Of a stretch of 64,000 bases of DNA, positions 33,147 to 41,985 are shown in pieces. Source of the stretch: Bradyrhizobium retamae (GTDB taxonomy: Bacteria > Pseudomonadota > Alphaproteobacteria > Rhizobiales > Xanthobacteraceae). The notes under the pieces are model-generated. The model ran no database searches and was not told the origin of the DNA. It saw only the letters and a program-made list of their open reading frames with translations. The position numbers and the translations under genes are program-made. Positions within the stretch are counted from its first letter, which is position 1. Every line of letters starts with the position of its first letter. The DNA lies in contig NZ_LLYA01000156.1 of NCBI RefSeq assembly GCF_001440415.1, positions 1-64,000 on the forward strand, in the 5' to 3' direction.

Positions 33147-34331
33147 TCAGCGTGCGCGGGCAGAAATATCCCGAGCATCGGTAAAGCCAAACCAGGCGAG
33201 CGGCAACGCGAGGCCGCAGAGCACCGCCATCGCAACGAACGCCCCTCCCCCATACCTGGCATAGAAAAGTCCTGAAAGCAGCGTCAGTGCGGCCGTCACC
33301 ACGCCCGAACCAAACGCGTAGATTGCTTGAGCCGTTGCGGCCATTCTGGTGGGGACAAGAGCTGCCATCAACCGCATGCAAGAAAGATGCAGCAGCGCGA
33401 ACGTCAATCCGTGCAGCGGCTGCACCATTGCGAGCGCCACAACGGAAGTCGTCGTCCCCGCGACCGACCAGCGGATGATTCCGGCTGTTGCCGCCAACGC
33501 CGCCGCACCACGCGCGCCGATCCGGTTGAGCAAGGCCGGTCCGATCAGAAAGAACACGATGACTTCTGCGGCGACGGCCTCCGACCACAAGACGCTTATG
33601 ACGGAGGTATCTATTCCGGCATTGCTCCACCGGATCACCGCAAAGGCGTCATGCATGGCGTGGCTGCCATAGATCAGAGCGGAGACGAGGATCAGGATTC
33701 GGAATCGCGCGATTCCAAGGAGTCCACGAACCTCGCTCGCAAGCTGCGATACGCCGGTATGCGGCGCCGATGGAGCTGAAACCCTGGGTACCAACGTGGT
33801 TGCCCCAGCGGCAGCGACAAGCAGGGCTGCGTTCAGCCAGATCACACGCGTCAGGTCAGTGGACGTTATGAGTTGCCCGATGATCAGCGTACCGCAGACG
33901 AATGCCGCCGATGCCGAACCGCGGATCCAGCCGTATTCGAACGGCCGCCCGGCGATCTGCGGCCTGGCCGCGTTGACCGACAACGCGTCGGCCATCGACG
34001 TCGTAGGCGCCAGTGCCACGGCTTGAACCAGCGCCAAAAGCAGCAACCGCCAAAAGCCATCGGCCCACAGCAACGCCACAGCCGTTGCTGCTGCCAGGGC
34101 GGCGCAGAGTGCGAGCACGAGGCGCAACGATTGCAGGAAGTCTGCAAACATCCCGACGAGCGGACCGGCGACAAGACGCGCCAGCAACGCAGCCGCCAAT
34201 ATCGAGCCGATCTGCTCGGGCGTGAGCGCTCTGGTTTCAAAAAACTTCGGCCAGAACGGCGATGCCACGCCAAACGCCGCGTACAGCGCGGCGTAAAGAG
34301 CTATGTAGGCGACCGGCCCAGGAACGCGCAT
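33147..34331 (-). CDS. MFS transporter, HcaT (phenylpropionate permease)-like
   Basis: A 394-residue, 12-helix MFS protein. AALYAAFGVASPFWPKFFET opens helix 1, LVAGPLVGMFAD lies between helices 2 and 3, FEYGWIRGSASAAFVCGTLI is near helix 5, and LHGLTFALLHLSCMRLMAAL is near helix 10. This is the pattern of the PPP (HcaT/LacY-like) group of sugar or aromatic-acid importers. The substrate is not known. It lies 57 bp upstream of the MpaB-like gene on the same strand. Confidence 0.8.
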   Translation of the reverse strand: MRVPGPVAYIALYAALYAAFGVASPFWPKFFETRALTPEQIGSILAAALLARLVAGPLVGMFADFLQSLRLVLALCAALAAATAVALLWADGFWRLLLLALVQAVALAPTTSMADALSVNAARPQIAGRPFEYGWIRGSASAAFVCGTLIIGQLITSTDLTRVIWLNAALLVAAAGATTLVPRVSAPSAPHTGVSQLASEVRGLLGIARFRILILVSALIYGSHAMHDAFAVIRWSNAGIDTSVISVLWSEAVAAEVIVFFLIGPALLNRIGARGAAALAATAGIIRWSVAGTTTSVVALAMVQPLHGLTFALLHLSCMRLMAALVPTRMAATAQAIYAFGSGVVTAALTLLSGLFYARYGGGAFVAMAVLCGLALPLAWFGFTDARDISARAR

Positions 34332-34453
34332 TTCTGAAAGTTCCTCTCGGTAGAATTACGGCCACAAAGAACACTGCTCTGCCGTAGTTCATCCGCGAAA
34401 TCTCCACATCCAACTTCTATCCGACCGGCCTTCACAGAAATGGATGGAAGTTG

Positions 34454-35491
34454 ATGCGATATCTTTTCGCCGCCGTGATTGCTGCGTTCGTAGTCGCGGT
34501 GGACTTTGAAAGTTCCGGAATCAAGTCAGTATGGATGGAACCATCTTTCGTTGTCGCCGAAGCGCAATCGGAACCCGCCACGACATCGAAATCTCACACA
34601 GGAGCTATGACCGCGTCGGTTGAATACTCGCAAGAACCGGACGCAACAAACGCCGTCACCGCGCCGCATGAGTCGGCAACGACAGCCGATGCCGCGACTC
34701 ATGCAGCCGCTGCGGTCAACGAGGGGTCCGCGCCACCGAACCCGATCTGTGAAGCGGTCAGGAGTGCCGCTGAGGAACACGATATTCCGATCGGGTTTTT
34801 CGTGCGCCTGCTCTGGCAGGAAAGCAGGTTTAAAACGGCGGAGGTCAGTTCGGCAGGCGCGCAGGGTATTGCGCAATTCATGCCGCGAACGGCGGTCGAA
34901 ATGGGCTTGAGAGATCCGTTCGATCCGCTGCAGGCGATTCCTGCGTCGGCAAGATTTCTTCGCAAGCTTTATAATCAGTTCGGAAATCTCGGGCTTGCGG
35001 CGGCAGCGTACAATGCAGGCGGCGGCAGGATCGAGAAGTGGTTATCGCGACGCGGCGCGTTGCCGAAGGAAACGCGCGCTTACGTCAAGATCATCACCGG
35101 CCACAAGGCCGAAGCCTGGACGGACGAAGACAATACCGTCCGCATGCCGACGGACCTGCCGGATAAGGCGCCATGTGAAGGGGTCGGTGGCCTGTCGAAG
35201 GAAGACCAGATCGCCGAAGTGCCGGTCGATCTGGCGCCTTCCATCAGCGGGATGTTGCGAAAGGCCGACATTGCCGAAGAGAACCACGCAGCTCTCAAAA
35301 AGCGACGGGTCGTTGCAAGCCGAACCGCAAGGGCCGTACGTACGGCATTCCGGAATGCGAATGCCCGGGTAACGCGGCTGGCAGCAAAGGCTGCGACACG
35401 GAAGCCCGGCAAGCAATCCGGCACCCGCTTGGCGTCGGCCGCCGGCAACGGCAGCCGGACAAAGTCATCGAAAGCATCGCGGGAATTATAG
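34454..35491 (+). CDS. Lytic transglycosylase (SLT domain) with signal anchor
   Basis: From ATG 34454 the product has 345 residues; GGAAG lies upstream, and a TTG directly before the ATG is an alternative. The N-terminal hydrophobic helix (residues 3-16) is a signal or anchor. An acidic linker precedes an SLT domain at about residues 100-215. VRLLWQESRF carries the catalytic Glu123, and AGAQGIAQFMPRTAVEMGL and LAAAAYNAGGGRIEKWL are the family motifs. It should cut peptidoglycan glycan strands in the periplasm. The basic C-terminal tail is low complexity. Confidence 0.87.
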   Translation: MRYLFAAVIAAFVVAVDFESSGIKSVWMEPSFVVAEAQSEPATTSKSHTGAMTASVEYSQEPDATNAVTAPHESATTADAATHAAAAVNEGSAPPNPICEAVRSAAEEHDIPIGFFVRLLWQESRFKTAEVSSAGAQGIAQFMPRTAVEMGLRDPFDPLQAIPASARFLRKLYNQFGNLGLAAAAYNAGGGRIEKWLSRRGALPKETRAYVKIITGHKAEAWTDEDNTVRMPTDLPDKAPCEGVGGLSKEDQIAEVPVDLAPSISGMLRKADIAEENHAALKKRRVVASRTARAVRTAFRNANARVTRLAAKAATRKPGKQSGTRLASAAGNGSRTKSSKASREL

Positions 35492-35519
35492 GCTCGGATC
35501 GACCCGCACGTTGATAAGC

Positions 35520-35549
35520 AAAAAAGCCCGCACTGCTGCGGGCTTTTTT
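35520..35549. terminator. Bidirectional intrinsic terminator
   Basis: AAAAAAGCCCGC at 35520-35531 and GCGGGCTTTTTT at 35538-35549 form a GC stem with A- and T-tracts on each side and a 6-base loop. It ends transcription from the lytic transglycosylase gene on the plus strand and from the small secreted-protein gene on the minus strand. Confidence 0.85.
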
Positions 35550-35563
35550 CTCGCCAGCCTGTC

Positions 35564-35884
35564 TTACCAGCGGCCGGTGCCGAAGCTGAAGGTTATGCCA
35601 GGACCGCCGCCGTAATAGCGGGGACCGTAGTACCCGTACCGGCGCGGCGCGTAGTAGCCGTAGCTATCGTAGTACGGGCGATAGTGCCGGTGGCCCCAGC
35701 GGTGATGGTGGCCCCAGTGCCGATGACGCCAGTGGCGGCGATGGGCGCTGAAGTCAGTGGAAGACGACTGCACGGTATCCGTCGAAGGTTTCGCCTTCAC
35801 CGCACTGTCGGCGGCGTTGGCGGCGGAACCGCCGATCAGCGCAGCAGCACCAACGGCAAACACGATGGCTAGTTTCTTCATCAT
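35564..35884 (-). CDS. Secreted His/Tyr/Gly-rich small protein
   Basis: A 106-residue protein. Residues 1-24 (MMKKLAIVFAVGAAALIGGS) form a signal peptide ending with ANAA. The mature part has an HRRHWRHRHWGHHHRWGHRH cluster at about residues 48-67, then Tyr- and Gly-rich repeats to residue 106. No enzymatic domain is visible. Such proteins are common in Bradyrhizobium; metal binding through the histidines is possible. It faces the bidirectional terminator. Confidence 0.72.
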   Translation of the reverse strand: MMKKLAIVFAVGAAALIGGSAANAADSAVKAKPSTDTVQSSSTDFSAHRRHWRHRHWGHHHRWGHRHYRPYYDSYGYYAPRRYGYYGPRYYGGGPGITFSFGTGRW

Positions 35885-36059
35885 CGAACTCCAGTGATTG
35901 TGTCGACTCTACCGAGTCTAATCACCGCGCCGCGATCACGTTCCGTCTGCGACATTAAGACCGTTACAGGTCCTTGAACAGATATTCATGAATATGAACG
36001 GTGGTTCCTTCGACGAGAGTAGCGTTGCACGGCTTCGCGCCGGGGCTTAAGCATCGTCG

Positions 36060-36269
36060 GTGATCGGAAATCAGCGACATTGCAGATGTGGCGCGATCTA
36101 CCACCGCACCGAGGCGATGGCGGCCTCGCGCGAGATCGACAGTTTTGAGTGCACGGCTTGCGGCGCTACGCTCGAGAATTGGGACACTGCGTGGGTGCCG
36201 ATCTATCGCCTGATCACGATTCCAGCAATCAAGCCTGACGAAACGCCGCCGACTGCAAGCGAACCGTGA
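36060..36269 (+). CDS. Small zinc-ribbon-like protein
   Basis: A 69-residue protein with a GTG start at 36060. It has CRC near residues 8-10 and CTAC near residues 31-34, which together could bind zinc. GATLENWDTAWVPIYRLI follows. It looks like a conserved rhizobial hypothetical, but I cannot name a family. It stands alone between the secreted protein and tupA genes. Confidence 0.5.
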   Translation: MIGNQRHCRCGAIYHRTEAMAASREIDSFECTACGATLENWDTAWVPIYRLITIPAIKPDETPPTASEP

Positions 36270-36299
36270 CTATTGCGCGGGACTGATCGCAGCCGGCAA

Positions 36300-37133
36300 T
36301 CACGCGCCGGAATCGCTGGCGTTGGGATAGAACAACTGCTCGCCGTTGATCCTGTAATCGGCGATCGCCTTCTGTCCCTCTGATGACACCAGCCAGTCGA
36401 TGAATTGTTGGCCGAGATCCTTCTTGACGCTCGGATGCTTCTCCGGATTCACCAGCATGACGCCGTACTGGTTGAACAGGCGCTTGTCGCCTTCGACGGC
36501 AATTCCGAGATCGCCGCGGTTCTTGAACGACAGCCAGGTGCCGCGATCGGCGAGCACATAGGCGTTCGCGGCGGAAGCGGTGTTGAGCGCAGCGCCCATG
36601 CCCTGCCCGATCTCCTTGTACCAGGGACCCTTCTCCTTGGCGATGTCGATGCCGGCGATCTTCCAGAGATTGAGCTCCGCCTGATGCGTGCCGGACTTGT
36701 CGCCGCGCGAGATGAAATCGGCCCCCTTCGCCTTGATCGCGGAGAGCGCAGCAACGATGTCTTTCGAGCCCTTGATGCCGGCCGGGTCACTCTTCGGCCC
36801 GATCAGGATGAAGTCGTTGTACATCACGGGATGGCGCCTGACGCCAAAACCCTCGAACACGAATTTTTCTTCCGCAGGTTTGGCGTGGACGAACACGACG
36901 TCGGCATCGCCGCGGCGGCCGGTATCGAGCGCTTGTCCCGTACCTTGCGCCACCACTTTGACGTCGATGCCGGTCCTGGCCTTGAACATCGGCAGGATAT
37001 AGCCGAACAGGCCGGAATCCTGCGTCGAGGTGGTCGAAGCCACCACGATCGATTTATCCTGCGCGACGGCGTGGCTTGCGAAAACCAGGCTGGCGGTCGC
37101 CGCAATCAGCAGACGGCGCGTGAGCATGCTCAT
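36300..37133 (-). CDS. tupA: Tungstate ABC transporter substrate-binding protein
   Basis: From ATG 37133 (AAGGGA upstream) the product has 277 residues. A signal peptide (LTRRLLIAATASLVFASHAVA) precedes the mature chain, which opens IVVASTTSTQDSGLFGYILP. TTSTQ is the anion-binding motif of TupA. Other marks are DVVFVHAKPAEEKFV, SRGDKSGTHQAELNLW and VNPEKHPSV. The protein captures tungstate in the periplasm. It is the third gene of the tupB-tupC-tupA transcript and follows a palindromic repeat rather than a normal spacer. Confidence 0.88.
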   Translation of the reverse strand: MSMLTRRLLIAATASLVFASHAVAQDKSIVVASTTSTQDSGLFGYILPMFKARTGIDVKVVAQGTGQALDTGRRGDADVVFVHAKPAEEKFVFEGFGVRRHPVMYNDFILIGPKSDPAGIKGSKDIVAALSAIKAKGADFISRGDKSGTHQAELNLWKIAGIDIAKEKGPWYKEIGQGMGAALNTASAANAYVLADRGTWLSFKNRGDLGIAVEGDKRLFNQYGVMLVNPEKHPSVKKDLGQQFIDWLVSSEGQKAIADYRINGEQLFYPNASDSGA

Positions 37134-37154
37134 TTGATTTCCCTTCTTTAGTTT

Positions 37155-37202
37155 GCGCATGACTTTTCGGAAAACCGGTAACCACTTTTCCGGATCATGC
37201 GC
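37155..37202. repeat. Rhizobial palindromic repeat overlapping the tupC stop codon
   Basis: GCGCATGA at 37155-37162 and TCATGCGC at 37195-37202 are perfect 8-bp inverted repeats, with inner sequences TTTTCGGAAAA and CTTTTCCGGATC. This kind of unit is widely dispersed in rhizobial genomes between genes. The right end overlaps the tupC TAG codon (37202-37204), so it lies inside the operon and could affect mRNA stability. Confidence 0.7.
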
Positions 37203-37930
37203 TAAATCAATAGTTCGCCGGCGAGGAACGCTCCCGCCTCGGGGGTTTGCGGCGCGTCGAAGAACGATGCGGCTGCACCGGTTTCGACAATTCGGCCGCG
37301 GTGAAGCATGACGATTTCGCCGGCGAGCCTGCGCGCTTCGCCGAGATCGTGGGTCGCCATCACGACCTTGATGTTGCGCTCGCTGACGGCACGGATGATG
37401 TCTTCCACCGCCTTGGTGGCGATGGGGTCGAGGCTCGCGGTCGGCTCGTCCAAAAACAGCACCGCCGGATCGCGCGCTAGCGCCCGTGCCAGCGCCAGCC
37501 GCTGCTGCTCGCCGCCGGAGAGCCTTCGCGCCGCGCGGTCGGCGAGCGCGTGCAAGCCGACCAGTTCGAGCAACTCGGCTATGCGTCGCGCATGCTCCGC
37601 GTGCGGAATACCGGCGGCGCGCAGCGCAAAACGGAGATTGGCGGCGGCGCTGCGCCGGAGCATCGCCGGACGCTGAAACACGATCGCGCGCTTCAGCGGC
37701 GGGACGTGTTCAAGCCCGCCCCAGGTGATGCGCCCGCGCGAAGGTGCCAGCAGCCCCATCGCCAGGCGCAAGAGCGTCGATTTGCCCGAGCCGTTGGGGC
37801 CGATCAGCACCGTGGGCAGGCCCGGCGCCAGCGTGAGTGCGATGTCGTCGAGGATTGTGACCCCGCCAGCCGCTACCGTGACGCCATCAAATTTGATCGG
37901 CAGTTCGCTCGAAGGCGCGCGCATGGTCAT
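37202..37930 (-). CDS. tupC: Tungstate ABC transporter ATP-binding protein
   Basis: From ATG 37930 the product has 242 residues. It has Walker A GPNGSGKST near residues 41-49, Q loop VFQRPAMLRRS, signature LSGGEQQRLALARALARD, Walker B VLFLDEPTASLDP and the H-loop MATHDLGEARRLAGE. The start codon overlaps the tupB stop by four bases (ATGA), so the two are translationally coupled. It powers tungstate import. Confidence 0.88.
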   Translation of the reverse strand: MTMRAPSSELPIKFDGVTVAAGGVTILDDIALTLAPGLPTVLIGPNGSGKSTLLRLAMGLLAPSRGRITWGGLEHVPPLKRAIVFQRPAMLRRSAAANLRFALRAAGIPHAEHARRIAELLELVGLHALADRAARRLSGGEQQRLALARALARDPAVLFLDEPTASLDPIATKAVEDIIRAVSERNIKVVMATHDLGEARRLAGEIVMLHRGRIVETGAAASFFDAPQTPEAGAFLAGELLI

Positions 37931-38619
37931 CCCGCCAATCGCTCGCCGGCACGGCGCACGCTCCACGCCAGCGCGTTGACCGCGATCACGATCGAAATCA
38001 GCACGAGGCCGAGGCCGACCGCGAGCGGCAGGTCGCCCTTGGAAGTCTCCAGCGCAATCGCCGTCGTCATCGTGCGGGTGAAGCCTTCGATGTTGCCGCC
38101 GACGATGATGATGGCGCCGACCTCCGCCGCCGCGCGGCCGAAGCCGGCGAGCAGCGCCGTGACCAGGCTGAAGCGCGCGTCCCAGATCAGCGCCATGATG
38201 CGGCCGAGGGGCCCGAGGTTCATCGCGGTGAGTTCGTCGCGGTATTCGAGCCAGAGATCCTCGATGGTCTGGCGCGTCAGCGCAGCGATGATCGGCGTGA
38301 CCAGCACCGTCTGCGCGACGATCATGGCGCTCGCGGTGAACAACAGGCCAAACGCGCCGAGTGGCCCGGAGCGCGACAGCGCGAGATACACCGCGAGGCC
38401 GACAACGACCGGCGGCAGGCCCATCAAGGCGTTGAGCAGGACGATGATGCCCTGGCGACCGGGAAATCTCGTCAGCGCGATCCAGGCGCCCAACGGAATG
38501 CCGATCAGCGCGGCCAGCGCCACCGCTGATAGGCTGACGTAAAGCGACAGCCGCACGATCGCGAACAGCGCAGGATCGCCGGAGAGCACGAGTTGAAGGG
38601 CAGATGGGCCGTCTGGCAT
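37927..38619 (-). CDS. tupB: Tungstate ABC transporter permease
   Basis: From ATG 38619 (MPDGPSALQLVLSGDPALF) the product has 230 residues with about five or six helices. NALMGLPPVVVGLAVYLALS and GRAAAEVGAIIIVGGNIEGF are typical of TupB-type permeases. It is the first gene of the minus-strand tup operon and diverges from a HTH/binding-domain regulator across 92 bp. A GTACGTAC palindrome lies in that gap. Confidence 0.85.
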   Translation of the reverse strand: MPDGPSALQLVLSGDPALFAIVRLSLYVSLSAVALAALIGIPLGAWIALTRFPGRQGIIVLLNALMGLPPVVVGLAVYLALSRSGPLGAFGLLFTASAMIVAQTVLVTPIIAALTRQTIEDLWLEYRDELTAMNLGPLGRIMALIWDARFSLVTALLAGFGRAAAEVGAIIIVGGNIEGFTRTMTTAIALETSKGDLPLAVGLGLVLISIVIAVNALAWSVRRAGERLAG

Positions 38620-38711
38620 TTGTAATTCCAAGCTGGTACGTACATCTTGCGCAGATAGCGGCGATATGGTCAATTTCTGTAGTAACTGCACTTCAATGCA
38701 TACTGGTGCCG

Positions 38712-39596
38712 ATGCCGGAGCTCCTCACGACAGACGAAGCGGCGGATTATCTGCGGCTCTCCGAGCGCAAGCTCTACGAGCTGGTGGCAAACCGCGCGGT
38801 ACCCTGCAGCAAGGTGACCGGCCGCTGGCTGTTTCCGCGCACGGCGCTGGACCGCTGGGTGTCCGCTGGACTCATTGCGCCTGCTGGCCTGGCACAGGTC
38901 GCGCCGCCGATCGTCGGCGGCAGCCACGATCCGCTGCTGGAATGGGGCTTACGTGAGAGCAATTCCGGCCTCGCCAGCCTGGCCGAAGGCAGCGAGGAAG
39001 GCCTGCGTCGGCTGACGCGTGGCGAGGTGATGGTCGCAGCGATCCATCTGCACCGGCTCGACGGCGATGACGACAGAGCCAATGTCGAGGCGGTCGCCGA
39101 CGCGCCGGGCTTGCATGATGCAGTCGTGCTCGGCTTTGCGCGGCGCGAGCAGGGCATTCTGGTCGCATCAGGCAATCCGCTTGATCTCAGCGACATGGCC
39201 TCGATCGCGACCTTGCGCGCGCGGATGGCGCAACGCCCGCCCGGTGCCGGCGCGCAATTGCTGCTGCTCGCGCTACTGGCGCGCGCGGGCATCACGCTCG
39301 ACGATCTGAAATTGGCAAAGCCCGCCTTCCCCACGGGACCCGATATCGCCCAAGCCATCCGCGCCGGCCGCATCGATTGCGGCATCGCGACGCGAAGCGT
39401 GGCGAAATCGGCAGGGCTCGATTTCGTCCCCGTCACCTGGGAGCGCTTCGACCTGGTGATGCGGCAGCGCGACTACTTCATGAAGGGACCGCAGGCCCTG
39501 TTCGACTTCATGCGCGGGCCGAGCTTCCGCGATCGCGCGGGCGAGCTCAGCGGGTACGACGTCAGCGACGCCGGCACGGTGCGACTGGTGAATTGA
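38712..39596 (+). CDS. HTH (excisionase/MerR-type) protein with PBP-like binding domain, probable tungstate/molybdate regulator
   Basis: From ATG 38712 the product has 294 residues. The first 60 residues are an HTH_17-type domain (LTTDEAADYLRLSERKLYEL, then VTGRWLFPRTALDRWV). The rest is a periplasmic-binding-protein-like domain (PF12727 type) with GEVMVAAIHLHRL, GFARREQGILVASGNPL and PDIAQAIRAGRIDCGIATRS. This architecture is found beside molybdate or tungstate transporters. It is divergent from tupB, so it probably represses or activates that operon upon oxyanion binding. Confidence 0.8.
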   Translation: MPELLTTDEAADYLRLSERKLYELVANRAVPCSKVTGRWLFPRTALDRWVSAGLIAPAGLAQVAPPIVGGSHDPLLEWGLRESNSGLASLAEGSEEGLRRLTRGEVMVAAIHLHRLDGDDDRANVEAVADAPGLHDAVVLGFARREQGILVASGNPLDLSDMASIATLRARMAQRPPGAGAQLLLLALLARAGITLDDLKLAKPAFPTGPDIAQAIRAGRIDCGIATRSVAKSAGLDFVPVTWERFDLVMRQRDYFMKGPQALFDFMRGPSFRDRAGELSGYDVSDAGTVRLVN

Positions 39597-39648
39597 GGGG
39601 CGGACTCATTGGCGCCTAGCCAAATATGCGGATCAACGCGAGCATTTC

Positions 39649-40405
39649 ATGGAACAGAACGGCCTCTACGATCGCCCTGATCTGTACGACTTGTTAGCGC
39701 CACGTGATCCGGCCTTGGAACAGTTCTACGTCGAGGTGGCTCGCGAACGAGGTGGTCGCGTCCTCCGATCTCGCGTGTGGAAGCGGTCGTCTCACCATTC
39801 CGCTGGCCCGATCGGGCCTACAAGTGACTGGAGGCGATCTATCCGCCACGATGCTCGAGCATGCGCGACGTTCCGCCGAGGCACAGGCGGTCCAGCTCGA
39901 TCTGGTGCAGTTGGACATGCGCCATTTCGACCTTAATGGACGCACCTTCGACACCACCATTGTTGCCGTGAATTCGGTTCTGCACCTGCATAGCCTGGAC
40001 GATTTCAAGGGCTTTTTTCAATCAGTGGCACGGCACCTATCACCGAAGGGCAGGCTTGTGTTCGACGCTTTCTTCCCGAATGTGGCCATGCTCAGCAGCG
40101 ATCCTGACAGACGCCAACTAGTCGGAGCGATTGTCCATGACACTCAAGGCAAAATAATCGTCGAGGAGACTCTCAGATACGAACCTCTCACCCAAATCAG
40201 TCACGTGGATTGGTATTGGTCGACATCGGCAAAGAAAGATTTCTGGAGGACTCCTTTGCAGGTGCGAAACATCTTTCCGCAAGAGATGCCGCTGCTAATA
40301 GCATCAGGTGGCTTGCGCCTCGTCGATCGCTTTGGTGATTTTGACCGCAGCCCGCTTGCGGCTGGGAGCGCGCGACAAGTATGCGTGTGTGCTGACCAGG
40401 GATGA
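39649..40405 (+). pseudogene. SAM-dependent methyltransferase with a single-base frameshift
   Basis: From ATG 39649 the frame reads MEQNGLYDRPDLYDLLAPRD and runs to FYVEVARERGGRVL. One extra base near 39763 then shifts it: the expected motif I continues as DLACGSGRLTIPLARSGLQV, GGDLSATMLEHARRSAEAQA and later NSVLHLHSLDDF to the stop at 40405. Without the extra base the product would have about 250 residues, a normal class-I methyltransferase. This is either a fresh inactivating mutation or a sequencing error. Confidence 0.75.
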
Positions 40406-40556
40406 TAAAATAGTACCGACAAGTGGGGCGTCGGCTGAGACCTGCAGCAACTGAGCTGGAAGGCCGTTTTGCCATGCATGTGGCTTTGCTTGATGTAGAG
40501 GCGGCTCCTGCTTGTGGCTCTTCTCGGGCGACATGCTTTGCTCAAAAACGACATGC

Positions 40557-41825
40557 CTACCTTCGCCCCGGCAGCCACGCGACAAACCCCGCCTCCCCAA
40601 GCCGCTTCATCACCTCGTCCAGATGCGCGCGATCCCTGGTCTCGATGACGACTTCGAGCAAGGTCCCCTTGGCGGGCAGATCCGAGAACGTCCGTTGGTG
40701 CGAGACTTCGATGATGTTGGCGCCGGCTTCGGCGAGCAGCGCCGAGACGGCGGCGAGCTGGCCGGGCCGGTCGACGATGTCGATCGCAATCTGGGTCAGC
40801 CGGCCCTCGCGCGCGAGTTCGCGGGTCAGCACGGAGGCGATCAGCCGGGTATCGATGTTGCCGCCGGTTAGCACAAGGCCGACATTGCGGCCGGCAAAAC
40901 GCTCCGGCGCTGCCAGCACCGCCGCAAGGCCTGTGGCGCCGGCGCCCTCGACCACGGTCTTTTCGATCGCGATCAGCATCGCCACCGCCCGCTCGATCTG
41001 GTCTTCGGTAACGAGAACGATGTCGTCGACGAGATGGCGGATGATTTCGGTGGTGATTCGGCCCGGCACCTTAACCGCAATGCCCTCGGCAAGCGTATCG
41101 CCGCGCATCGGCAGACGATCGCCCTTGATGGCGTTGTACATCGAGGGATAGAGCTGCGCCTGCACGCCGACGATCTGCAGATCCGGCTTCAGCGATTTGG
41201 CCGCAACCGCCATGCCGGAAATCAGCCCGCCACCGCCGATCGGCACCACCAGCGTATCGAGCTGCGGCGCCGCCCGGAGCATTTCCAGCGCGATGGTGCC
41301 CTGCCCCGCGATGATCAAGGGATCATCGTACGGATGGATCATGATCATGCCGTGCGCCTCGCCATGAGTGCGCGCGAATTCGCCGGCCTCTTCCAGCGTC
41401 TTGCCGGAGATGATCGTATTCGCGCCGTGACGTCGCGTGTTCTCGATCTTCACCATTGGGGTGCCGATCGGCATCACGATCGCTGCGGGTATGCCGAGTC
41501 GGTTGGCATGATAGGCCACGCCCTGCGCGTGGTTGCCGGCCGACATCGCGATCACGCCGCGCCGCCGCTCCTCCGGCGATAGCGCCAGCAGCCGGTTGAG
41601 CGCGCCGCGCTCCTTGAAGGTCGAGGTGAACTGCAGGTTCTCGAATTTGAGCCAAAGGTTGCAGCCGCAGATCTCGCTCAGCGTCCGGCTCTGGTCGCAT
41701 TCGGTAACGAGGACTGACCCGGCAATGGACGCGCCCGCGGCCGTGATGTCCTCGGGCATGACGGCAAGGCGGCCGGGTTCGGAACCGACTTTCGTCGGCG
41801 GTACATTTTTAGGAGGATTCGGCAT
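40557..41825 (-). CDS. Threonine ammonia-lyase (biodegradative type, with C-terminal ACT domain)
   Basis: From ATG 41825, with GAGG upstream, the product has 422 residues. The PLP fold has FTSTFKERGALNRL with Lys71 as the Schiff-base lysine, MSAGNHAQGVAYH, the tetraglycine loop PIGGGGLISG and TGGNIDTRL. Residues about 345-420 form an ACT domain (QIAIDIVDRPGQLAAVSALL). It converts threonine to 2-oxobutanoate and ammonia. Other starts at 41915 or 41759 are possible. It is the only gene in its unit. Confidence 0.88.
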   Translation of the reverse strand: MPNPPKNVPPTKVGSEPGRLAVMPEDITAAGASIAGSVLVTECDQSRTLSEICGCNLWLKFENLQFTSTFKERGALNRLLALSPEERRRGVIAMSAGNHAQGVAYHANRLGIPAAIVMPIGTPMVKIENTRRHGANTIISGKTLEEAGEFARTHGEAHGMIMIHPYDDPLIIAGQGTIALEMLRAAPQLDTLVVPIGGGGLISGMAVAAKSLKPDLQIVGVQAQLYPSMYNAIKGDRLPMRGDTLAEGIAVKVPGRITTEIIRHLVDDIVLVTEDQIERAVAMLIAIEKTVVEGAGATGLAAVLAAPERFAGRNVGLVLTGGNIDTRLIASVLTRELAREGRLTQIAIDIVDRPGQLAAVSALLAEAGANIIEVSHQRTFSDLPAKGTLLEVVIETRDRAHLDEVMKRLGEAGFVAWLPGRR

Positions 41826-41985
41826 TTCGGTGGCCTCGTTGAGAGGCAATCGTATAGGCTTTTTCCGCTCCCTTCGCCTCCCTCGAATCTCGTAAAAATC
41901 CCGCCCCATGAACATGGGTGTCGCAAAAAACTGCCACGGGGTTACACTTGCGCGGGCTGCAGGGACAGGCAGCCGGAGTTTTCAG

